Positions 22,439 to 32,903 of a DNA stretch of 64,000 nucleotides are shown piece by piece. A program made the position numbers and the translations under genes. A model generated the notes under the pieces. That model saw only the letters and a program-made list of their open reading frames with translations. It ran no database searches and was not told where the DNA came from. The stretch's first letter is position 1, and the number at the start of each line of letters is the position of its first letter. Source of the stretch: Nitzschia sp. DOCU1 (Eukaryota > Bacillariophyta > Bacillariophyceae > Bacillariales > Bacillariaceae); NCBI GenBank assembly GCA_951394045.1, contig OX595998.1, forward strand, positions 248,001-312,000, in the 5' to 3' direction.

Positions 22439-25262
22439 ATGAACTTTACGGGACAGTTGTCCTCCATTCGATTTTTGCCAGGATCGTACGAATCATCACT
22501 TTTACATCAACAACGACATACAACAACACCAGGAAAAATGATTGCCGATGGTGCGGTCGTCAACGTGGATGAAATGCGGGAGGCCATTGTAGGTCGCAAC
22601 ACCTACAATAGCTACAAACATGACATCCTGAAAATCATCGATGCTGCAAACTCAGGAGAATATCTAGAAGGATGGTTGACGCCTGCTACAGAAGAGTCCT
22701 ACAAGTCACTGCTGGAGGAAGTTGAAAGTCTTGGTTCCACACGACAAAAGCAAACACGGAAGCACGAGTGGGTCATCGAGGCTTTGCGTAACTGCGGCCA
22801 ACAGCCTATCCTCAATGTTGATAATTGCACTGCCGCTTCATTCATGAGGTGGCTGCAAAGTGTACGTGACCATGGCGGGCATTTTTTGTCGCAATCAGCA
22901 TATAGCAACAGAAGTGCTGCTCTGCACCATCTCTTCCGGTGCCATCCAGACATGGAAGGCTTTCCTCCTACATTTGCAAGGGAACTGGCATCCTTGAAAC
23001 GAGGATTCTTCCACATTCTTGCCACCAAGCAGCAAGATGATGGTGATACTGCTGAAAATGGCGGGAAGAAGGCGTTGTCATATGAACTGTACGCCAAATT
23101 ATGCGAATGGTTCCTAGCCGAGGGGACCCAGACAGGCATTTTTGCCCACTGCTTCCTTGTAATGACTTGGAACTTAATGTGCCGTTCCAACAACACTACA
23201 CGTATCCTCTTTGAACATATCACGTTTGAGTGGGATTGTATCATGGTCAAGTTCGCACAGCAAAAGAATGACACGCACGGGCATACCAAAAAGTACCCCC
23301 GTCATCTATTTGCGAATCCATTCCATCCTGCTGTGTGTCCCTTCCTCGCATTATCCATGTATATTGCCACATTTGGGGTAAACATTAAAGGAAGCGACCG
23401 GCTTTTCCCAGGGAAAAGTCAGTACAATCATTTTGCGAGGCATATGGAACGAACATTGAAGAATCATGAAGACGAATTAATTGCCATGGGTTACAGGTCC
23501 TACAATGATCTCGGCTGCCACAGCATCCGAAAGGGTGCTGCCAAGTGGCTTAGTGGCCAGCCTGGTGGCCCATCCGCAATGGCAATTTGTATACGAGGTG
23601 GATGGACTCTTGGGGGGGGTGAAGGACGTCTACATGACGTACGAGGCAGAAGGAGACGCCTTCTGTGGTCGCATGCTGGCATTGTTACCATTGCTCCAAA
23701 GCGACTTTGCAGCAAGCCCCCCCAAATTTCAGGGTGTGCCTCTTGCATTGGTGCAAACTAGTGTCGCAAAGGTTTATCCTACCCTCGTAAACTATGGTGA
23801 ATTTTCAGCAGATGCTCACCAATTATTGGCAAGGCTGGCGAGAGCCAAGGAATTCATCCTTTCATGGCCACCAAGCCATGTTGTTCGACAAACAAACCCT
23901 CTCTTCTCCGACTTACCACTACTTGAGCAATTATCAGGAGCTGCTGTAGTGCTATACCCATGGGAAAGCAATGATGGGAATGAGGACAACAGTGGTGATA
24001 TGCAATTTGGATCCGGAATCCCACCACACGTGGTGCTACTGTTGACCAGCCGAAAGCTACTGCATGAGTTTCGTCAATTTGCATCAAGCCATGATGGTCG
24101 AATGACCAATCTCATCAATGGTATCTTTGACGATCGCAATGTAGCAAATGGCAGTATATCCGAACAGCGTATTCGGAATATTCTAACGACTACGCAAGAA
24201 CAGTTCTATGACAGACTGTTCCAAGAACTCAACAATAATCAGGGTATGACTGATTCAATGACTAATATTAACGAGGCTGCAGAAGATCGGCATGGTCGTC
24301 GAGGATTCGCACCCCATTTTCACCATGGCAAGTATTGGAGGCTACCTGCTAATTTTGGGTTCCCGAAGGGCACCGCCAGGGATCTATGGAGGCGTTGGAA
24401 TGTTGGTGATACTGTCAATAACGTCCCCCCATTGCGGTCGCTAGACGCAAGGGAGTACAAGTTCATGGATGGTGTTGAGGGGCAGCGCCCATCAAGGAAG
24501 CTTGTAGCGGACATGAAAATGGTCTGCGATTTTATTGAGAGAGAATCAGGGGTTGATTGCCGGGTAGCACTGACTGAGACTCAGTGCTTTGAGATCTTTG
24601 ATAGGGTTGCAACCATGGACAATGGTTTGCAATCGAGTTCGAAGAGAAAAGCCCACACCCAATGGCAGACAGCTGTGAGGAAGATCCAGCGGATCAAACA
24701 AGCAGCTGCAACAACAATCGACCCAGCACCGAACCCACCAGCAATGGCCACTGCAGCTGCAACAATCCCACAGGCTCCGGCGACTGCAACAACTGCAATG
24801 ACTGCACCGGTAGCAGCATCAGCACCAAGAGTCAGCAGACCAGCTCATCCAACAGTAACCCCAATTCCTCCTCGAAGAAGAAAGCGTGGCCGCCCCCGTA
24901 GAGTGGCAGCTCAAGATACCAGCGACGCATTTGCAAATTCATTTCCTGCCTCGGAGCCAACTGTGTACCAACGACGGAGGGAGGCACAAATAATTGCCCA
25001 AGTGGCAATTGAAGACAGGGAGCAGAGAGACAGGGACGAACAGAGACAGCTGGTTGAAACCGGCACTATTGTTCGTGATGGAATGAATAACGTTGTCCGG
25101 ACTATTGGGCGATGCTGCATCGGAGGCTGCAACTTTGCAACGATGCAACTGTTGCATCGATGCGACTTCTGCAATAAGTATATACATGTTATCTGTGCTG
25201 AACCCTTTTCGGATGCCTCACGGGACAAGTGGTCGTGTGGTTGTCGACGCCACACGACTTAG
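22439..25262 (+). pseudogene. Crypton tyrosine recombinase with a one-base frameshift
   Basis: Two overlapping frames (22439-23761, and one ending at 25262) join at a run of eight G at 23612-23619. With seven G the reading would be WTLGGVKDVYMTYE, as expected. The likely start is M at 22439, or MIADGAVV further in. The catalytic set is Arg in MCRSNNT, His-x-x-Arg in CHSIRKGAAKW, Trp in RGGWTLGG and Tyr in VKDVYMTY. After the recombinase comes a long domain of unknown fold and then a Pro/Ala/Thr-rich linker. An AT-hook-like RRRKRGRPRR and a C-terminal Cys/His zinc domain (CCIGGC... CDFCNKYIHVIC... CGC) follow. The architecture fits Cryptons of algae and stramenopiles. The extra G could be real decay or a sequencing error. 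Confidence 0.88.
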
Positions 25263-25385
25263 CATCTTCATGTAGAAATGTTGTAATGATAATAATTCAA
25301 TTCATCCATCCCGCCATTGCCAAACCTTACAAGTCGTGTGGAGGGCGGCGGGAAATATTTAATAATATTTAGTCATAGCGACTGC

Positions 25386-25784
25386 ATCGTGGATGTGAGA
25401 ATCACAGACACCGATGCAAAATCCAACCAGCAAACCCGGGACCCAGCCAAAGTCCTGGCCCGCCATGAACGGCTCAAGAAACAGAAATATCTTGAGGGCT
25501 GCCTTGAGCAGCGGCGGTCGTTCACTCCTTTCGTGTCCTCCACCGATGGACTGCTGGGCCAAGAAGCGAAGAACCTCATCAAGCAACTTGCCCTCAAACT
25601 TGCGGCGAAATGGCAACAGCCATACTCCGTAGTACGAGGCTTGATGAATTCACGCATCAGCATTGCGATAGTGCGTGCAACGCACCTGAGCATACGCGGC
25701 TCACGCATTGCCCCCCACAAGATCAGCAAGCGAGTCCAATGGACCGATGGCGCTGGTCTCGGCCTCTACGAGGCCGGCCTCTAG
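25386..25784 (+). pseudogene. Fragment of a LINE-like retroelement C-terminal domain
   Basis: The frame reads IVDVRITDTDAKSNQQ, DPAKVLARHERLKKQKYLEGC, LEQRRSFTPFVSSTDGLLG and RATHLSIRGSRI. I recall this pattern from the C-terminal end of non-LTR retroelement proteins in algae. The VDVRITD...K..KY arrangement resembles a PD-(D/E)XK restriction-like endonuclease (inference). No reverse transcriptase precedes it, so it is a 5'-truncated fragment. Confidence 0.55.
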
Positions 25785-26069
25785 GGCACCCTCCCAACAG
25801 CACGCCACAAATAGCGCTTGCACCTGTTCGGACGCCCAAACACTCCACCTCTCGGCACGAAAGAACCCCTCATCCCACAGACACCCCCACATCCATTTCT
25901 CCGGCTCCATCCCTTCCACCTCCAACTGCCACACACTCTGAGTACCAAAGGTCCCGAACCTCGCGACCTTCCTAGCCTTCCCACTCGTAAAATAATTAAA
26001 ATCTTATAATTTTAAGTCATAATAAAATATTTGAGTATTTAAGTCACGAAGGACAATTGTCCTGCAAAA

Positions 26070-26583
26070 TTCATACTATAGACATCATGACTTTGATATT
26101 TGCAGGCCGAATCCTTCTTTTCTCTGTTAGGCGTTGTTTATGCCTTCGTTCTCCAATGAAGCGAAGGGGTTATATATGATGTGGGTATGAGAATATCTGG
26201 CAAGATACAGATTCTCTCTTTATGTTGCTATTGGGCCCTCCTAGGGGCCGAAACAATCGTCCTGTGTATCCAACATATATGGCTTTTTGGAATATTTTAT
26301 GCCCAGTGGAACCTTTTAGTTCAAGGAAGCCACATTCTTTCGAAGTCGCCGTGCGCTATATTGCCCGGAACTTCTGTTGGGCCTAAAAGGCCGCATTCTT
26401 TACTGTTCGGTACCGCTAAATAAATCAGAGTCGTGTTTTCTACCCCTTTGGTGTTCGCAGAATGACTTTCGTGATGGTCGAATTTTGGACATGTGGTTTG
26501 CACCCACAACACGGGCTCCATATCCCTTCGGAAGCAAGAGCATCATAAAACCCCGGATACCACCATCATGGTTCCCACTCCAT
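26070..26583. promoter_or_regulatory. Distal 5' flank of cyclase gene B, displaced by the CoDi element
   Basis: No gene is seen. This sequence was contiguous with 32875 onwards before the CoDi insertion, so it probably holds the original upstream region of cyclase B. Confidence 0.5.
26578..26583. repeat. Target site duplication CTCCAT, left copy
   Basis: Matches 32869-32874. If the LTR end is taken one base later, the duplication is the 5-bp TCCAT. Confidence 0.88.
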
Positions 26584-26895
26584 TGTTCAAATACGGTAAA
26601 TCTGGTGGTCAAGGATCGCTCTTCACGACGTCATCAGCGTGATGACGCAATCGTATAGGGAAGTGCAACGTTCACTCCCGAACAGCCACGTGCTGACTCC
26701 AACGAGGAGAAGGCATGGAGATGGCACTAAGTACGATACAAATCAGAGTACATCAGCTGTCTATCTCGACAGCATACATTTAGTTTACGCACTGTTAGTG
26801 CTCATAAGTTTCAGAATCAACACACTGCAACACAACCACAAGTTATTTGAGCTCTTTTTACGATTAGCCAGTACCGGTCATCGTAGATTTCAACA
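26584..26895 (+). repeat. 5' LTR of the CoDi element
   Basis: 312 bp, TG...CA ends, no difference seen from 32557-32868. By position it includes the promoter of the element. Confidence 0.94.
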
Positions 26896-26952
26896 CGCTT
26901 CCTCTGCGCATAAGAGACATACAAGTTCTTCAACAGTTAATCATCAGCTACA

Positions 26953-28311
26953 ATGGCCGCCAACCTTCAGGTTCCTCCAGTGGTTCCACCAATGATACCA
27001 CCGATAGTACCGCCTCCGGTCGTGCCACCAGCGGTCCCCCCAGCGGGGCCGCCAGCTCAGCAAAACATCGCTGCGCCAACGTTTGCACTCACGCCAGCTC
27101 TCGCACATGCGAATGTGCTTGACTACACGACATCCGAGGGAATGAAGATTTGGTCATCCGCAACTTCCTCAATGTACTCATCCGACGAAGAAGGCTTCGA
27201 CTGCTCTCCCGAACGAATGAAGGATTTCCTCAACAGGAAAGGCGGACGAGCAGCTATCAACGGATGGGACGACTCCTTCCTAGCAATCCCTGAAGATCCC
27301 AACAATCCAATCGGACCAGCATCCAATTTCCTCAATCACTACGGAGAGTACACCCTCGACTACCTGCATCAGTGTGCACAAGTCTACGTCAACGCTCAGA
27401 ATCGAGCTGCTCAAGACTCCGTGCAAGCGTACAACTGCATCATGAACAGCTTAAATGCATCGGGTCGCAACAAGATAGCAGCATACAAGGACGAGTACAC
27501 TGTCAGCAACAAGGGCGTGGGAATTCTCCTACTCAAAGTGGTCATACGGGAATCAAGCATCGACACGAACGCAACAACCGCACACATCAGGACTCAACTC
27601 TCCTCTCTGGATACCTACCTACCTACCATAGGCAACGACATAGGCAAGCTGAATCTGTACGTAAAAGGACTTGTGGATGCTTTAGCCGCGCGAGGCGAGA
27701 TCACAAACGACCTTTTGGTAAATTTGTTCAAAGGCTATCACGCCGCAAGCGACAAACGATTCATTGCCTACATCGAGAAGAAAGAAGAGGAATACGAGGA
27801 TGGAACCACGGCGATCACTCCAAGCACTCTCATGGCATTGGCCAAAAACAAGTACGAGGTGCTAGTCGAAAAGAACCAGTGGAACGCACCATCTTCGGAA
27901 GAAGAAAAGATTATGGTGCTCGAGGCCACTCTGAAACGACTCCAAGGTCAACAGAGAACTGCCGGCAAGTCTAGAACGACTGAAAGCAATGACAACAAAG
28001 CCGGCAAGGCCAAAGGCAACAACAAGAAGAAGAAGTCCGACATGCCTGCGTGGGTGTCCGTCAAACCCAAAGCTGGGGAACCCACAAACAAGACAGTCGA
28101 TGGCAAGCAATGGTGGTTCTGCGCCAATCATCAAAAGTGGTGCCGCCATTCGACCGACAAGTGCGAGAAGAAAGGATTGGGAAAGGGAAAGGATGGAGGC
28201 AACGCGACAACTTCGAAACCAGCAACGCCGACTACAACGACTAAACAAGAGTCGAAGTTTGCAAAAGCAATGACTGCTCTCGCCGATATCGCCGAAGAAA
28301 CTGAGGAGTGA
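26953..28311 (+). CDS. CoDi Gag
   Basis: The 452-residue frame starts with a Pro/Val-rich leader (MAANLQVPPVVPPMIPP). A mainly helical capsid-like region follows (EGMKIWSSATSSMYSSDEEGF... SNFLNHYGEYTLDYL). A basic linker then leads to a Cys/His segment (WWFCANHQKWCRHSTDKC), a zinc-knuckle variant typical of diatom Copia elements. It ends at a UGA (28309-28311) that lies in the same frame as pol. By family role it forms the particle that packages element RNA. Confidence 0.88.
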   Translation: MAANLQVPPVVPPMIPPIVPPPVVPPAVPPAGPPAQQNIAAPTFALTPALAHANVLDYTTSEGMKIWSSATSSMYSSDEEGFDCSPERMKDFLNRKGGRAAINGWDDSFLAIPEDPNNPIGPASNFLNHYGEYTLDYLHQCAQVYVNAQNRAAQDSVQAYNCIMNSLNASGRNKIAAYKDEYTVSNKGVGILLLKVVIRESSIDTNATTAHIRTQLSSLDTYLPTIGNDIGKLNLYVKGLVDALAARGEITNDLLVNLFKGYHAASDKRFIAYIEKKEEEYEDGTTAITPSTLMALAKNKYEVLVEKNQWNAPSSEEEKIMVLEATLKRLQGQQRTAGKSRTTESNDNKAGKAKGNNKKKKSDMPAWVSVKPKAGEPTNKTVDGKQWWFCANHQKWCRHSTDKCEKKGLGKGKDGGNATTSKPATPTTTTKQESKFAKAMTALADIAEETEE

Positions 28312-31300
28312 TTCCTCAATCTGCCGACGAGGTTACAAGATACCCTGGCCGTATGGACATACATTGGCCTGGCGTACTTGATAATCTACATATGGGTGAC
28401 GGTCTATGCCGACAGCTGCTACTACTACTATCCTAAGAAGCAACGCTTTCGGGCTAAGTTAACTCGCTATTTAGCATATCTACGAGCCTGGAAAATCGCG
28501 ATTTGGACTAGTTTTAGGCTGCGAATGAAGCACAGTCAACAAAACAAGGAAGTGAGGCGACGACGGGACATCGCCAGCAAGTACCGACGCAACGACATGC
28601 CGCTACAATGTCACGTCTGCGGCAGCATCAACTTTGCAGCGCCGCGAACACTACAAGTCTGGCAAGTCCTATTGGCAATGGAGACGATGACGAACAAAGG
28701 AGAACGGTTAGCAGTGATCGATACAGACTCGACAACCCTTGGGATCGACAATCGCGCGACGGCTTACCTATCGGGGTTCATCGAGGACTTCCCCGGTGAA
28801 CTACAGCCAACAAATCGGATCGTGAACGGGTTCATGGGAGCCAAGGCCACGAATGTGTCAACAGGAACAGCAAAAGTAAGGTTAGAAGCCGACGGCGGCG
28901 ACGTGCACGACTTCACTCTGCACGATTCCTACTACGTACCTGGATGCGGAATACGCCTCTTCAGCCCACAACATTGGGCCCAACAAATGAAAAGACAACA
29001 TCGCGGCCCAGCCCAATCGACAACCACACACGACCGCGTCATCCTCAGCTCCAAAGACTTCACCAAAACGATCCCACTCGATCCGGTCACCAACGTGGCG
29101 ACGTGTCGGACCGCCCCCGGATACTCCAAGTTTGCGGCGTTTTGTGCGGAGGCAGGATTCGACGATGACGGCGACGACGTCCTGGCATTCGATGCACAGG
29201 TTATCTCCGACGATGAAGATGACGATCCTGCGGATTTCTCGAATATAGGCAACGATAATGTTAGCGACGACGTTAACAACAACATACGCGACGACACAGA
29301 AAACTTACTCGGACCAACGCCTGCTCCACCTGCCAATCCTGCGAGGATAGTGGATGAAACAGAGGTTGAGAGAGAGGAAAGGAAGCTCGAGACCGAATTA
29401 CTGACTTACCATCTGCGCTTCGCCCATGTATCCTTTCGGAAACTACAGATCATGGCGCGATACTCCATCATCCCAAGGCGACTGGCCAAATGTCGCGTTC
29501 CCGTATGTGCAGCCTGCATGTTCGGTAAAGCAACAAAGCGTCAGTGGAGGCAGAAGGCACCAATCAACAAGGACGAAGCTTACTTACCAACAAAACCGGG
29601 TGAAGTGGTCTCGGTCGACCAAATGAAGTCCCCAACACCGGGGTTCATCGCGCAGATGACAGGTATCTTGACGACGAAGCGATACGTGTATGCAACTGTC
29701 TACGTGGACAGCTACTCATCGTTCGGCTACGTCTACCTGCAGAAGACCGCTAGTGCTGACGAGACGATCGAGGGCAAGCATGCATTCGAACGTCTGTGCC
29801 AGCAAAACGGTTTCAGAGTCCAACATTATCATGCCGACAATGGAATTTTCAAGGCCAACAAATGGGTGCTTGACTGCCACAAATGCGAGCAAGGTCTCTC
29901 ATTCGCGGGAGTCAACGCGCATCACCAGAACGGACAGGCGGAAGCTCGAATCAGACGACTACAAGAGCTGACGCGCACACAACTGACCTACGCAAAACGA
30001 CAATGGCCACAGGAGATCTCGGCGAACCTCTGGCCATACGCCCTCCGAATTGCGAACGATGCAAACAACGCGACACCCAATCTGGCCGACAAACCTGACT
30101 ACCGCTCCCCAGCGGAGCTCTTCTACAGTACGAAGGTCTCCACCAACGCCAAGCGCTGGCAACACTTCGGTTGTCCAGTGTACGTGTTGGACAGGAACTT
30201 GCAACAGAACAAACCGCTCCACAAGTGGGTCAGTAGAGCGAGGGTTGGGGTGTACCTGGGACGATCACCACACCACTCTCGTTCTATTGCGCTGGTGCTG
30301 GACATCAAGACGGGACTTGTGTCTCCACAGTTCCACATCAAGATGGACACAATGTTTGACACCATAGCACAACTCTACCAGTCGGTGGAGAGTGCTAGCA
30401 CACAACAATCGCTATGGCAAATCAAGGCGGGGTTTGTTCAGCAGTCACAAGCGAATGTGACAGCACCCAAGCAGGGCAATGCGACAACCACAGCTTCGAA
30501 AAGAAAACAGGTCACTACACAAAACTCTCAGACAAGAGAGGGCACCCAAGTTCCAGAGGGAGCCTACGTGGCACCACCTGAACCACGCACAGTCGACATG
30601 TCCCCGAAGACAGACAGGGACAGCGGTTCTCCCACCGTTACAGAAGGGAACACACCCGGGAATGGCAAACAACAGCCATCTACACAACAACACCAGTCTC
30701 CACGAATGCAATCAGAATCTGGTACGGCCACCAGGCGATCGCAGAGACGCGTGCAACCTGCGCAACGACTGATAGAAGCAATGACAGCGGAACTCACTAC
30801 GCAAAGTGATGTTCCTGGCGAAGTGTTCTCCTTCCAGGCGATGTTCCCAAGCGACGGCAGGTCCATCAACGAGGACCTGAACCCACTCTATGCCTACAAA
30901 GCCAATGCAGACCCCGACACTCTGTATCTTCACGAGGCTCAGAGGGAGAGCGACTGGGAACAGTTCGGCGAAGCAATGGAACTGGAGATCAAGCAACAGG
31001 TCGACATGGGAGTCTACACCATCATGTTACTCACCGACATACCAACGGGGACTACCGTGCTACCTGCAGTGTGGCAACTGCGCCGCAAGCGCGACATAAG
31101 GACGGGCGCAATCAAGATATACAAGGCACGATGCAATATCGACGGTTCTCGAATGCGACACGGCGAGCACTACGATCAGACGTATGCTCCGGTTGCCGGA
31201 TGGCCCTCGATAAGGCTACTGCTGGCGCTGGTTCTACTCTTCAATTGGCGAACGGTCCAACTCGACTACGTGCTCGCGTACCCACACGCGCCAGCAGACA

Positions 31301-32526
31301 GGGACCTCTACATGAAGCTACCAAAGGGATTCACCCTCGACGGCGTTGACGACCCAAGCAAGTATTGTCTACGAGTCAACCGCAACCTCTATGGGGGAAA
31401 AAGCGCCTCTCGTATATGGTATCAATATCTGAGGAAACGGCTCATCGACAAGTGCCATTTCGTGGTGTCCAAGCACGACGAGTGTGTATTCTACAAGGGC
31501 AACATGATCTACGTCCTCTACACCGACGACTCAATCTTAGCCGGTCCTGACCAGGCAGAGATCGAGCGAACGATACAGGAAATGAGAGACGCAAACCTCA
31601 ACATTACCATTGAGGGAGATCTCACGGACTTTCTCGGAGTCAACATCGATCGGAAAGAAGACGGAACGATACACCTGACGCAACCCAAGCTAATCGAACA
31701 GGTGATATCGGACCTACGCATGCAGTATGACAATGTACGAACCAAGGACATCCCCATGGCGTCCAGCAGGCTACTGTCACGTCACCTGAGCTCCACACCA
31801 CACGACGACTCGTTCCACTACAGGAGTGTCATCGGCAAGCTCAACTACGTCGAGCGCGGATCAAGGCCAGACATCGCATACGCAGTGCACCAGTGTGCAC
31901 GGTTCTCCATCGACCCAAAGAAAGAACACGGCGATGCAATACGCTGGATCACACGTTACCTGCTCGGCACACGAGACAAAGGAATAATCTTCAAGGCAGA
32001 TCCTTCGAAGGGATTGGAGGTATTCGTCGACGCCGACTTCGCGGGGAACTGGGACAAGGAACTGGCAGGATTCGACAAGGACACTGCTCGCTCCAGACAC
32101 GGCTACATCATCTGCTACGCAGGAGTGCCAGTCACATGGAAATCACAGCTACAGCAAGAGATCGCTCTGTCTAGCTGCGAATCGGAGATCACAGGACTCT
32201 CGTACGCTTTGCGAGAGGCTATACCGATCATTGAGCTTCTGAGGGAGATGCAAGGACTCGGATTCAATGTGCACTTCGACAAGGCACACATCACTTGCAA
32301 CGTCTACGAAGACAACATGGGCGCCATTGAGATCGCCCGTACTCCCAAAGCAAGACCAAGAACAAAGCATATCAACAATCGTCTATTTCACTTCTACGAC
32401 TATGTGGAGAGAGGCGACATCGAGATACATCATATCCGATCCGAAGATCAACCTGCCGATATCCTGACCAAAGCATTAAGCGAGGATCTCTTCGTCAAAC
32501 ACAGACAGGTCATCATGGGATGGTAA
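28312..32526 (+). CDS. CoDi Pol: protease, integrase, reverse transcriptase, RNase H
   Basis: The frame is open from directly after the gag UGA to TAA at 32526. No ATG lies near its front, so expression probably depends on reading through the UGA. The first residues form a hydrophobic stretch (WTYIGLAYLIIYIWVTVY). Domains in order: aspartic protease near GIDNRATAYLSG; integrase HHCC finger (HLRFAHVS... CRVPVCAAC); integrase core with Asp in VVSVDQMKS, Asp in YHADNGIF and Glu in GQAEARIRR; reverse transcriptase with YTDDSILAG; RNase H with VFVDADFAGNW and LSSCESEITGL. No lesion is seen. The Ser/Thr/Gln-rich linker between integrase and reverse transcriptase is usual for Copia. Confidence 0.93.
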   Translation, partial: FLNLPTRLQDTLAVWTYIGLAYLIIYIWVTVYADSCYYYYPKKQRFRAKLTRYLAYLRAWKIAIWTSFRLRMKHSQQNKEVRRRRDIASKYRRNDMPLQCHVCGSINFAAPRTLQVWQVLLAMETMTNKGERLAVIDTDSTTLGIDNRATAYLSGFIEDFPGELQPTNRIVNGFMGAKATNVSTGTAKVRLEADGGDVHDFTLHDSYYVPGCGIRLFSPQHWAQQMKRQHRGPAQSTTTHDRVILSSKDFTKTIPLDPVTNVATCRTAPGYSKFAAFCAEAGFDDDGDDVLAFDAQVISDDEDDDPADFSNIGNDNVSDDVNNNIRDDTENLLGPTPAPPANPARIVDETEVEREERKLETELLTYHLRFAHVSFRKLQIMARYSIIPRRLAKCRVPVCAACMFGKATKRQWRQKAPINKDEAYLPTKPGEVVSVDQMKSPTPGFIAQMTGILTTKRYVYATVYVDSYSSFGYVYLQKTASADETIEGKHAFERLCQQNGFRVQHYHADNGIFKANKWVLDCHKCEQGLSFAGVNAHHQNGQAEARIRRLQELTRTQLTYAKRQWPQEISANLWPYALRIANDANNATPNLADKPDYRSPAELFYSTKVSTNAKRWQHFGCPVYVLDRNLQQNKPLHKWVSRARVGVYLGRSPHHSRSIALVLDIKTGLVSPQFHIKMDTMFDTIAQLYQSVESASTQQSLWQIKAGFVQQSQANVTAPKQGNATTTASKRKQVTTQNSQTREGTQVPEGAYVAPPEPRTVDMSPKTDRDSGSPTVTEGNTPGNGKQQPSTQQHQSPRMQSESGTATRRSQRRVQPAQRLIEAMTAELTTQSDVPGEVFSFQAMFPSDGRSINEDLNPLYAYKANADPDTLYLHEAQRESDWEQFGEAMELEIKQQVDMGVYTIMLLTDIPTGTTVLPAVWQLRRKRDIRTGAIKIYKARCNIDGSRMRHGEHYDQTYAPVAGWPSIRLLLALVLLFNWRTVQLDYVLAYPHAPADRDLYMKLPKGFTLDGVDDPSKYCLRVNRNLYGGKSASRIWYQYLRKRLIDKCHFVVSKHDECVFYKGNMIYVLYTDDSILAGPDQAEIERTIQEMRDANLNITIEGDLTDFLGVNIDRKEDGTIHLTQPKLIEQVISDLRMQYDNVRTKDIPMASSRLLSRHLSSTPHDDSFHYRSVIGKLNYVERGSRPDIAYAVHQCARFSIDPKKEHGDAIRWITRYLLGTRDKGIIFKADPSKGLEVFVDADFAGNWDKELAGFDKDTARSRHGYIICYAGVPVTWKSQLQQEIALSSCESEITGLSYALREAIPIIELLREMQGLGFNVHFDKAHITCNVYEDNMGAIEIARTPKARPRTKHINNRLFHFYDYVERGDIEIHHIRSEDQPADILTKALSEDLFVKHRQVIMGW

Positions 32527-32556
32527 CACTCGCTCGAGTCAATCCTTGAGAGGGAG

Positions 32557-32868
32557 TGTTCAAATACGGTAAATCTGGTGGTCAAGGATCGCTCTTCACG
32601 ACGTCATCAGCGTGATGACGCAATCGTATAGGGAAGTGCAACGTTCACTCCCGAACAGCCACGTGCTGACTCCAACGAGGAGAAGGCATGGAGATGGCAC
32701 TAAGTACGATACAAATCAGAGTACATCAGCTGTCTATCTCGACAGCATACATTTAGTTTACGCACTGTTAGTGCTCATAAGTTTCAGAATCAACACACTG
32801 CAACACAACCACAAGTTATTTGAGCTCTTTTTACGATTAGCCAGTACCGGTCATCGTAGATTTCAACA
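32557..32868 (+). repeat. 3' LTR of the CoDi element
   Basis: 312 bp, read as identical to the 5' LTR. It ends 35 bp before the ATG of cyclase B, so its promoter, if active, points into that gene. Confidence 0.94.
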
Positions 32869-32903
32869 CTCCATTGTCTATTTCACCCCGAAACATTTCA
32901 ACC

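Larger units (their letters stand above)
22353..26069 (+). mobile_element. Crypton-like element, boundaries tentative
   Basis: The core is the tyrosine recombinase frame. Possible ends are the palindromes GCGGGAC...GTCCCGC (22353-22371) and AGGACAATTGTCCT (26050-26063), each followed by GCAAAA. A similar GGACAGTTGTCC lies at 22449-22460. Cryptons lack terminal inverted repeats, so these limits are a guess. A LINE-like fragment lies inside the right part. Confidence 0.4.
26584..32868 (+). mobile_element. Complete CoDi-type Ty1/Copia retrotransposon
   Basis: The 6.3-kb element has 312-bp LTRs (26584-26895 and 32557-32868) that I read as identical, with TGTT...AACA ends and a CTCCAT duplication. 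The purine run GAGAGGGAG precedes the 3' LTR. Gag and pol are long open frames in the same phase, separated by one UGA. All catalytic motifs are present. It is very young and may be competent. Confidence 0.95.

Noticed and set aside
25610..25975. Pro/Thr/Ser-rich frame after the LINE-like fragment
   Set aside because: It overlaps the fragment in another frame and only reflects C-rich composition.
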